A stretch of 64,000 nt of DNA from Schistosoma haematobium (taxonomy: Eukaryota > Platyhelminthes > Trematoda > Strigeidida > Schistosomatidae). Within the stretch, counting starts at the first letter, position 1; every line of letters begins with the position of its first letter. The stretch covers positions 10,608,152 through 10,672,151 of the forward strand of contig NC_067197.1 of the NCBI RefSeq assembly GCF_000699445.3. Direction: 5' to 3'. Under the pieces are notes generated by a model, which was not told the origin of the DNA, did not search any database, and saw only the letters and a list, made by a program, of their open reading frames with translations. Positions 36,190 through 48,100 of this stretch are shown here, one piece after another. The position numbers and the translations under genes are program-made.

Positions 36190-39100
36190 TTCTCTGCTGA
36201 TACAATTCCAATTTTTTAATTTCATTGTATGCTCGGTGTTTACTTAGCAATTTTTTCTAACATTTTTGCCAGGAACTATGAATCCTCAGTCTATATTGGC
36301 CTCTACTCGTTTAGATGCAACTACCATCGGTGTAAGTATATCTTGTGTTTCTCTTGTTTCACACTAAACCTGACTTAACTAATTATGTAACATTATTTTT
36401 CTAAACTGAAAATAAATCCTTAAGTCTTATCCTGTATCATAAGTAAAACATTGTTTTAGTGAAACTAGTCATTTAAATTACTAGTCAGCATTAATCTACA
36501 AAGGATTATTTTACTTTTGTAGTTGAAAAATGAAAGCTGCGTGGTACAACTAGTGATTGGTATTACCAATGTTCTGTAACATCATAACCCAATGCACTAA
36601 TCATCTACCTGTCTATTGATAAGATTATGATATATTTGTGAATTTGAAATTATTAAGTCGAATTTTGGTAATAATACTTATCTTTACGTATTTTACTGAA
36701 TCTGAAAGAAAGTTTCGAATGAACGAAACTTTATGCTTTTTATCATCATTTAATAGAGTGTATCTGACATCAAGCGAAAACATGTCTCTTTCAGTAACAT
36801 ACTCGCACAGGTTTTAAACTAACCTACTCTGACTCTAGTAAATGTTATGTCTGATTAACTTAAGTTGATAAATTTCTTTCAAATTCATTCCTTCATCCAG
36901 AAGGTCAACTTTGCTCTTTTTTCCTAATTAGGACGAAAACAAGTCTCGATTTACCCGTAATTCATCTTCTCATAGTCAATGGAATAATACACCTTATGAA
37001 TTACTGTATTCTCAGAAGCCAAACAGTCAATTGCGTAAGCCTTGCAAGATTTCTATTTTTAATCATCGTTAGTTTATTAAAATAATTTTCATTGATATAA
37101 CCGATTCATTAGTTCTCATATTTATTAGCCTTCATAATTTCAGAGAAGCATTTTTCCTGAAACAGAAAGAAATGTAATTGTCATAAAATTCCAACATTGT
37201 GCTTTAAGTGGTTAGCATAAAAGTATTTGAAGGAATTCTTATTTGAAATAAGGGTGAGACTAATTTATGGACGACCTTTGAGCGACACTGGACTGACCTT
37301 GATAGTGTCCACCTAATAACTAGGACCAAATGAAGGCTATGAACCTGTGTGAGGACTTTGAGTTGTGATTTACAGTTAATGGTTAAGGTTAGGAATTATA
37401 TTTAGGGTTTTCATCATGATCTGACACCAGCTATAATGCCAAAACTTTATTTTGCCAAATGGATGAGTGAATTTCGCGCCACAATCCGAGATCTGCTATC
37501 TTATACCTGATTGGTTCGTCCATAAATTATAGTCTCGCCAAAATGAGTTTTACGTAGACCTTAATTATTTTTAAGTTCTTTCTTTATATTAACTATGGAC
37601 TAAAGCGTTAAAGCTGTTCCATTATTGGTTTGTATTTTATTTTGTTAGTAGCTTCCAGATCAGAGTCTATCACTCAAGAGTCCACTGATGACAATCATAT
37701 AATGACGTGTAAGTTCATCTATTATACAATATCTAATATATGTCACTGAAATCACTAACCGATCTAAGTTAGACCACCATTGAAAACTTGGAAGCATTGA
37801 ACTGCCATTTCGTCTGAGTGTGAAACTCATCCGTGATCCCGCACTCTGGAATCTAACCTAGGACTTTCTATTTCGCGCGCGAACCCTTGATCTCTAGACC
37901 ACTGAGTTGACATCCGACGATGTTAACTACTAGCTTCAATCAAATCACAGCATTGTGCCACCATCTTCCATTGTTTGCGATGAGTAACTAACTCACATCT
38001 GACACGAATTAGCACTTCTCCCAATGTTTATCTTTTCTGTTCAGCTTAGGTTAAATGGGTTTCACTTATTGAGAGAACCGCTAAGTTGTATCTTCTCATT
38101 CATGCAACTATTTGACTGGTGCTCCCGGTCTCTCATATTCCACGTGCCTTTATAAATTGCTCCTTAGTTATCAGAAGGAGCACCGGCTTCGTGATTTTCA
38201 AAGAATCTTGTCTTTCACTATTAGGCATAATGATTCTTCTACGTGGTGACCCTTCAACTCCCATGACAGAGTTTGAATAGTTTAAATTGTTTTTTTCAGG
38301 TTATCGTGATTTAGTAAGGTATTTTTCTACGAGATGCGGTTGCTGACCCTATGCCTAACCCTCCTTTATCTGGGCTTGGGACCAGTAGTAACCCTAGGAG
38401 AGCTATAGGTGCAGTTAGATTAGTAGATAAACAGAAATATTTTCTTTGTAGCATAACCTAGAAATAATGTTCTTTTTCCTTTCCGGAAAACTCTTGAACT
38501 ATTCCACAAAAAATAAGTTAATTTTTGTCATTTTAGCTGTATTCACCTCGTCTTCTAAGTGTTTCCTTCTGTTAATCAATATTTCCTTCTTTTTAGCTAA
38601 CCCTCATAATATATCATCTCAGGACACGGTCTTATTATCTCAGGAACCAACTCAACTAATATCTCTGCCAGATCCTACGATTATAATATCTGAGGGAAGG
38701 AATTCAAGTCTTCGTGAGTTATAAGCGTTTTATACATATCTATAGTATCATTATATGTATTGAGCCTATCATTTTGAATAATCTTCATTGACATTAATTC
38801 ATTACATTACATATCTTTCATAATTGTATACAAAGTCACTTTTACAAGTAAATTTCTACAGATTGAAGAGTAATCGACCTTTAAAGTTATGTAAATTTTA
38901 GTTCGTTCTTAACTGCTTTATGCTCATCTTCAGTGCCACAATGATCCCAGTCAGTTTTCACTACTCCTTGTCCAAATTCATAACGTTTATCTGTTAAATA
39001 TGAAAAATATCTTGTAATTATCGTATGTTATTGCGTTTATTGTTTAACGATAAATACATATAACTGTGACGTACACATGCTAGTGTCAAATATATTTTTA

Positions 39101-42100
39101 TCACACTGAACCCTATATGAACACATTAAGTGATTTTTTCGATGGTATACTTATTCTGCCATTACTGTGATTAAAATAACATCTTGACTAGTGAAGGCGA
39201 AAAGTATAGAATACCTTCTTGATATTTTTAAGTTTCCTTAATGAAAATTAATTCATTAATTAATATACCGTAGTTACAAAGTATGAATTTGTGTACTTAG
39301 CTTCGTTTTATATTTTTTTTTCGGGGTAGCGTACGATTTGACTTTTAAAATTGACATAGGCGCAGCCGGGTTTAAACCAATGGAGTTCAACTATGTTGGG
39401 TGTGATGCAGCGACACACCGAAGACAATGGGAAACAGTTGCGCAATGTCGTGGATTAATTGAAGTTAGACACCAACACCGTTAGATCTCGCCTCAGTAGT
39501 CTAGAAATCAAGCATCCGCGTGAGACCAAAAGTCTTTGTTTCGAATCCCACATGCGGAGTCGTAGGTGAGCTCTGCTGAGGAATGCCATGCTAAGATGAA
39601 ACAGCCGTTCAGTGCATCCAGGTCTTCAATGGTAATCTAACATTTATCGGTTCGTGTTCTCAATTACAAACTTATTTGTCAAAGTCAAATGATTTAACCT
39701 TCAGGCCATTACTTATAAATATTTACGATGATTTCGGTGCACTACCATGTTTATTTAACATTAGTATTCATATGTTGATCTTTTATCCTCTTCAGTGTTT
39801 TGCTTTATATCTCATAAATACAGAATCACAAGTTCTCCACGAAAACCGTCGTCATCTGTTCGGTGAATCAGTGAGTGACCAGTCAGGATTGTTTGTGGAC
39901 ATCCTTGCAAAGTCAAGTGCCGAAAACAGCAATGCTGGTATTTTAACTTTATTGTCCTAAAATTTTCTAATTTATTTGACATAACCCTGTGTGCATATTC
40001 TTATAGCATGAATGACTGTTTGTATGAATTTGCTTGTGTTTCGGTATTAATAATTTTTTATTGATAACATTGTCTATAAAAATAGCATACCATCTGAAAA
40101 TTTACAATTTGTAATCATGCACAAATTACTGTCGAGGAAACAAAAGATCAGTACTGATTCCATATTTCTCAGTAGTACCATAACCTTGATACTGTATAGT
40201 TTCATTAAACAGCATCTAAAATACTAACCTCGATAATTATCGGACGCTTAACTAAGACTCGTGAACTGCAAACACGAGAGAATCAAGCTGGCTTCAGACC
40301 TGGTCGTGGATGCATCGACCACATATTCACCATTCGTCAGATTCTAGAACACAGGCATACTTATCGACGTCCGACAATGGTGGTCTTTCTCGACTTAAAA
40401 GCAGCATTTGACTCCGTAGACCGCGAGATTCTGTGGCAGTGTCTGTCATTGAAAGGCGTACCCCAGAAGTACATAAACCTTGTGAAGGCTCTTTACTCGA
40501 ACACTATTAGTCGAGTCAGAGCTTATGGCGAACTGTCATCTGATTTTGCAACCTCATGTGGTGTCCGTCAAGGCTGTCCACTTTCCCCATTTTTGTTTAA
40601 CTTCATCATAGATTTACTGATGGAAATAACTTTCTCGTCGACCGAGTTCTCGGGTATTGATCTCCTACCAGGAGGTCCACTTATCGACTTAGAATACGCA
40701 GATGACATAGTCCTGTTTGGTGAAGACGCTGACAAAATGCAGAGTCTTCTGGTAGCACTGAGCAACAATGCCAGGATGTTTGGAATGCGCTTCTCTCCCT
40801 CTAAATGCAAGTTGTTGCTTCAGGACTGATCTGCGTCAACGCGTTGACAACTTCATTTATCTTGGAATTCTGATCAGCCCTAATGGGTTGGTGTCTGACG
40901 AAATCTCAGCACGGATTCGAAAAGCTCGTTTGGCTTTTGCCAACTTACGTCACTTACGACAAAGGCGAGATATCCGACTATCAATTAAACGACGAGTAGA
41001 CTGTGCGGCAGTTCGTTCTGTTCTACTTTATGACTGCCAAACATGGATATTAAGGGTAGAAGACACTCGTAAGTTACTAATATTTGACCACAGATGTCTT
41101 AGAAATATTGCTGGCGTCTGCTGGGATCACCGGTAAGTAACAGTGAGGTTAGACACAGGGTATTAGGGAATGGTAGTAAATCAGTTGATGAGGTTGTGAA
41201 TCTTCATCGACTGAGATGGTTGGGCCACGTATTACGCATGCCCAGCCATCGATTACCACGACGCGCAATGCTGAGTAGTGTTGCGGATAGTTGGAAGAAA
41301 GTTAGGGGAGGCCAAACCAAAACGTGGCATCAGTGCTTGAAGTCACGAACTTCTGGTCTGAGCCATGTTGATAGATGCAGACTAGTTGATTAGGGTCCGT
41401 GTGACTATCGTAACCAATGGTTGGAGATTCTTGGTGACATGGCTCAGAATCGATCACAGTAGCATAGGTGTATACACTTTCTGTCTTCCTTTAAATCGTG
41501 AGATTAAAATCACTCCATATCTTTCTTTCTACGTACTAAATCTTTCTTCCTGTACTATGTCTTTATATGCAGTCTTTCTTTTATATATTACCACCACTGA
41601 ATTAAGTACTTCTATGAATCCTGTGTTCATCTTGCGGTATGGCGATTTGTACCGATGCGTATATGTGCCTGGTCCTACGTTGCAGCTGACTGACTGACTG
41701 ATATTAAGAAGCCAATGAATGGAAATGTCGCTCAGTTGTATGCATGTTTAGTTAATTTTTTTAAAAATATTGTATTGGTACATGCACTATGTGTCTTCAT
41801 ATTCTTTTCTTTCCATGTTCTTTTGCAGATTCTCAGGTTCACCATGAAAATCGTCACAATCTCTTCGGTGGATCGATGTGTGACAAATCTCAAGTAGTTG
41901 TGGATCCGGTCACAACTAAATCCTCTGATGAGAATGATGATATAGGTGTTTATCTTATTTGGTTCTTTAATATTCCTTATATGTAGAGATACCATTTTCA
42001 TGCACCGCTCATTTTATGTATTCATGCATATTTACTAGTAGTAGTGCTTTTGTTATTTACAATATGTGAAAAACTGTATCACACTGACTGGGTAGTGATG

Positions 42101-45100
42101 GGGTTCACTGAGTTGACTGGTTAAATATCGTTCATTTTGACCATTGCTATGCGATATGTAGTTTTGAATTCTTGGGGATAATCAATCCTGTACTTCGTTA
42201 AAATATAGAAAGGTGTTTGAAATAAAACATTCATTTATGTCAATTGTTCCACATTATATCTTACCTCAATGTAAAATTCAAATACATATTTGGTTGTAAG
42301 CAGCTGATGAGAAACCACGAAAGTTTTTGATAACTGTTTAGTCGGAAACGGGGTATCAACTCTCTGTGTTTCGAGTCCAATTCATTCGGACTGAATGTTG
42401 CTCAGCAGTGACATTTTTATGCCTTGAAACCATCTGACGAAACAACGTGATAAGCTACCAATCAGAATCTTGCTCTTCATTTGATCTGTTATTTACCATA
42501 TAGCTTATTGCCTCTGACACGACCAATTACACACCTGAATCGACAGCTAAGTTCTTATCAGTTTACCATTCATAAACTTCTCTCTATATCCTGCCTTTAA
42601 GTTCAAACGTGGCACCCAGCCTCTACGATCCCTATGTTTCAAACAGACGTATTTTTCTACACAGACGTACAAGACCACACTACATTATAAAATGAAAAAT
42701 AACAATGATATATATTAACTAATCAAAAGTGGTTTTGAGTAGGGGCTGGCAACCAATTAGGAATAGTAAGTCGTATAACAGTAGTTTATAGGTTAACCGA
42801 GAGATTCTGATTCAAGAAATACATATACATAGTATTCTAGTTACTCAGTAGCTATACAACAAGAATATAATAGATAACAATTCCGAAAACCAGTTCCAAC
42901 TTATATTATAGCGGTCTCTGATTTAACAACAATTGATCTTCTTAGTATAATGAAAACTAACAAAACAAAAAATAGAGTCAACATCACTCTTTGTTCACTT
43001 TACAGAAATTTCACTATATAGAAAAAGTTTCTGTTTTGGTTCGATTACAATTTAACTCATTCAGGGAAACATATTATTCTATGAATTAACCACCATTTCT
43101 CTTAATTATTACATTTTCATATAACATTTACCGATATTTTGTCTGTCTTTGAATTCACTGTCTCAATCATTAGTAGGATTATTAAGATAAATGGTAGCTG
43201 TATATTCTGTTAAACTTCATTTAACTTATCTTTTTTTAATTTGTATCAGTAACTTTAATTTATCTCTGATTTCATTCTAGCTCATTGTTTTTTTTCCTGA
43301 TTGTACACTATTTTCTTGACGACTGAAGTTTATTGATACTTAATTGCTTTAATGACTATTTCTTTGTTTATTCCTATGCTTTTTTTTAACAATCATGATA
43401 GCATTTATCCTATGAAATTATCAATACGTACATATTAGTTTCAGTGAATAGCTGAAGCTTGTAAAATTAGATCAATTTGTTATTTGTTTACTTGTTTTCA
43501 TACATTTCACTGTATATTGTACGTTGGCTTATACCTTCTAGTGCACTCTATAATATCACAGTTTTTGTATAAGTATGTTTTATTTCATCTTTTTCTTGTT
43601 TTGTTCGCTAAATCTACTCGTTTTGTTTGTATACATAGATTCTCAGGTTCTCCATAACGATCGTTGTAATCTTTTTGGAGGATCAATCAATAACCAATCA
43701 CAAGAACTTATCGATGATACTACAAAATCAATCACAGGTAGTCATGTAACAGGTATTTGAATATTTTTGACTGGGTGGATATATTAGTTAAATATTTAAT
43801 TTAGATATACGGATGTTTTACATATTCTGAATAAACACAGAAAAGTAGATAATGCTCACTGATCAAAAGCTTATATCCAATAATAACTCTTCCAAATACT
43901 GACCTTGGCGACTTCTCACTATTCGAGTTGAATGCCGTAAATTTGTTTCGACATTTCAGTTTGTTATAGTCCTTTTGTAGCTAACACTATTTCATAAATC
44001 ACCTAATATTCACTTCCTTAAATTTATTACCATTTCTGATCATTTTAGGTCTGTTTGAAACAGTATCCCAAACCAATTGAGTATTTTTGTTGTTGATAAC
44101 GTTGTTTTCCCATGTCACTTTAAGGCAATGAGATGCCCACGTCTCTTGAAGATTCAGATGAATTATATCGTTATTTCAACTACATTCTGTTTTTTTCATA
44201 GATTCCCTAACTAATCACGATAATCATCGTATTTTGTTTGGAGGATCAATAGGTACTCAATCGCAAGCTTTCATGGATTTGGCTGATGATAATGATCTGG
44301 GTAATTTGTGCATATTTTTCTTAGATATATGCATTACTCTTCACTAAACTAATCCACTTAAGTCTTCATTCTTCCATAGATTTAATGACAAAAGGAACCT
44401 GTTAGAGATTTTATTGATATAACGTTTCATTTTCCTGTTGGTTGTAAGGATCATAAAAATTGCTTCGTATCCATCACACCTCTAGTTCTTTATTATACGA
44501 TTTTTGAATTACGTTTCGATTTTTCGATGCTATCATTTATAGGCTTATTAAAGTTTTCGGAAGCTGGTACTGTTCATTGATATTTATTTACCAGGTACAG
44601 AATCATGCACTTGGCTTTAAGTCACACTCTAAGTGATACTACTGCCCGGTTAGCCAAAACGTAATAGATGAAGTAGGTTTCGTACTACGTACTTGGTGGT
44701 TGAACACCCTAACCACTGATCCACCTCTTCTTAATGGTGTATTTATTTGTGCTTGTTCAGTTTTTTGCGTCTAATCGTTTTTCCACATATTTAAATGGAT
44801 TCTATTTTTAAAAACAGTAAATACGAGATAAGGGTTTTAATATGTTAATGGAAAACCTCCTTGTTATATTCTCCCTCACTAACTCTTCTTACTGCTTTTC
44901 TGATTCTTGGAAGTATTTAATTTTGGGTTTACTTTTGAAGTTAAGTATTATATTTTCTTGTCTGTGTTTTTCTGTCGATAGATTCCCAGATTCGACATGA
45001 AAAGCATGGTAATCTATTCAGCGGATCAATATGTGTCCCGTCACAAGAATCAACAAATGAAGTGAAAAACTCAATTATCAATAGTAATAATTCAGGTATT

Positions 45101-48100
45101 TCATCTCCACTTTTGAACGATGATGATAATGTTTTACTTCATCATATGATAATTTGATAAGTTTTCTTCCATATATTCGCAGTGTTATTTGCCTTTTCAG
45201 TTGTAATTTTCAAATAGTTTAAGTATTTCATTTTACTGGGAATTAGTATAAAGTAACATTTAGTCACAGATTAATCATGTTACTATAAAATACCGTCATT
45301 TATCCTGTCAAAAATAGATTTTATCTTTTCGTTTCACTAGATATTTTTGTCTGTGATCCTTCTTGTCAATTTCTTTTGTGTTTTTTTAGTTCATTAATTT
45401 CTAATAACTAGAAAAATGGACTAAAACATGGAAGCAGTTGGATGGGCAAATCGCCTTTCAGGTTCACTAAAACAATAGGATATCATACATTACAATGCAG
45501 ACAATCGTAAAAATACTTCATCATAACTCTAGCTATTTGTTTGTAATTAAAGTATACTGAATTGTAGTTTAAATGTCCCGCAGCAACAATAAAGCTACTT
45601 TTATCTAATTTTCATCATCTATATATAAATCTTCCTGAACAGATTCTCATGAAAACTGTCGTAATCCATTTGGCGAGTCTACATGTGACCAATCACAAGG
45701 CTTTGTCAATGAAAGTGTAAAGTCAACTGTAAATAATCATGATGATCCAGGTAATTTTTACATTCAGTTGATTCGGTATAACTTGTACTAACTGGTTTGT
45801 TAAACAGGCTAACAAACGTCTTAGAATAAAGTGAATTCCATTCTATATGCTCTTTAGCTTTCACCTATCGATAACTTTCTAAAGAAATAATATATAGTTT
45901 TACAGTTTCGAGATCAATATTTATAAACCATGACAAGCCAACAGTCTCCACAAACCCTTTATATTTGAAATATTCATTTGCTCACAAGTGACTAACTTTG
46001 AGATGTTATTCCAAAAGTTCTAGTTAAAAGGTTTGATTCATGAAATTAAACCATGTCGGGTGCAAGTCAATTACTCACCACATGTAATGGAAGTCGTTCG
46101 TGTAATAGCTCAAGTTCATTGAAATTGGACATGTATATCACATCATCAGACCGCAGCTCAGTAGTCTCGAGACCTTAGGTCCTGGGTATGATCCTCTCCA
46201 ATGGTGTCGTAGATGCACTACTGAGAGGAGGCCCATACTTAAATGAAACAGCTATCCAGTGCCTATTAGTTTTCGGTGGTTTCCTAAATAAAACCAATTG
46301 ATTATGTAAACGATGGAAATGTGTACATAATGACTCATTAATATCCACTATGATCCTGCAGAAGTTCGATTTATATGACAATGAAATAAGCAAGATTTTT
46401 CTTTGTAATGTCCATCTACATAATGTATTTGCGAATCAGTTTCATTGACATTACGGTTGTGACAATAATGATAATTCGAAAAACCCTGAAAACTAAGAGT
46501 AAATGTGAATACTTTCGTGATTAAAATGGTTGTAAGTCGGGTAATCCTGTAGTGATTATAAGGTTAATAGAACTGATAGTAAGAACAAGAGACAGAAGAG
46601 TTATGTTGATTTACTTAAATTAGCGACAACTAGTCATTTTGAAGAATTGCTATAAGGGTATGAGTAAAAAAGGAAGAACAATCATAAGATTAGTGGGCTG
46701 ATGTTATATCGGCTAACTACAAACATATTAGTAATAGTTTTTAATCCATTTAATTTTCGTTTAAGTCGACATATGTTACTTCGACCCATTTACAGTATTA
46801 AAGTAACTAGTATTTCATGTGTGACAATTTCATAGTCAAAGAGTTTCTCATTGACTTATTCTCGTCACAGATGAACTTTTTGAGAATCCCGATTTATCCA
46901 CGCTTAGTGGCGACCACCTTAATGTAGCATAAAAAGGTGACTCAGAACTTAAATAGTAATAATACTTGCTCATTATCACAATGAATTACAGAATTCATGA
47001 TTGTTTATATTCTCTTTCAGACTTTCAGGAATCTGAGCACCCTATTTCTGTGTTTACGACTCAAGTAAGTGATTTCTCCCAACCTGTTCTATAAAATTAC
47101 TGTCCTTAAATAGATTGACTGTTATTATTCATAGAGATTCATCTCCAGAATTTATGATAACCAATAGGATTGGCTAGTGATGCCTATTTCATTCTTACCC
47201 ATATATGCCATGTGGATGTAATTAAAGGTGCTTACTTATGTTTTCAACTTCTTAGTCAAATCGATCTCTGTAAACATCCTGCATTCTTTAGTGTTATGAA
47301 TACAATGAATACCTTGACACTTTTTAAGATGACCCTTGGACCTGTAAACCTTAATATATCAGATGATTTATCTTTATTAACGTTCTTCTTTAGTCTAAAT
47401 TTTCATTTTCCTTGTATTAATTCTCCTGATGCTCGTAATCTGTTCGTTTAGTTTTATTTAAATTTGAATCTCTCTACCACTGTTTCATTCTCCATACATA
47501 GAATTCATCTCGTCGACGAATTTTAGTTTTTGATGAAGATGATGAAGAAGAAGAGAATGAAGAAAAGAAGGATAATAGCTGTATTGAACCAGCTTCACTC
47601 ATACGGAATAATCCTTTTAAGTCCACATCAGGTTTGTTTTTGCATGTTTCTTAATAAATCTAATGTATATCTTTTGCAGAATCTAATTTTACTGGTGACA
47701 ATTTGCCAGAAGTACTCCATACAGATGATAATGTGGAATTAGAGGATAAGAGCTCAAGTGTTGATGAATCAGATGATCGTACTATTGAAGCAGGAGATGA
47801 TGAAGAAAATATTGATCCTGATGATATAACTGACGAAGATAATGGCAGTGATGATGACGAGTCCTCGGAAAGAGATGAAGAGGAAGAAAAAGACAATTAT
47901 CTTGATGATGAAGAGGAAGTTCAACGTCTAACTATACAGTCGAATGAAACTAAAAAAAAGAAAAAGTAGGTGAAATGCTTTTTTTCTGTCTTGCCAACAG
48001 TTTTTTTTCATACCGATAGAATTCCACCTTTGAGTTACCTGCACAGATACTTAACATGTCATGTGTTATTTTTTTTAGATTTCTTACATAATTGGTGATC

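Noticed and set aside
40377..41393. Host gene with reverse transcriptase domain
   Set aside because: Multiple stops, a tetranucleotide tail and sister fragments elsewhere show it is a LINE copy within a Claspin intron.
42330..42480. Another hammerhead SINE (GTGTTTCGAGTCC, CTCAGCAGTGAC, GACGAAACAACG)
   Set aside because: Box-like words are present but not in the order or spacing of either SINE type. Too drifted to support.
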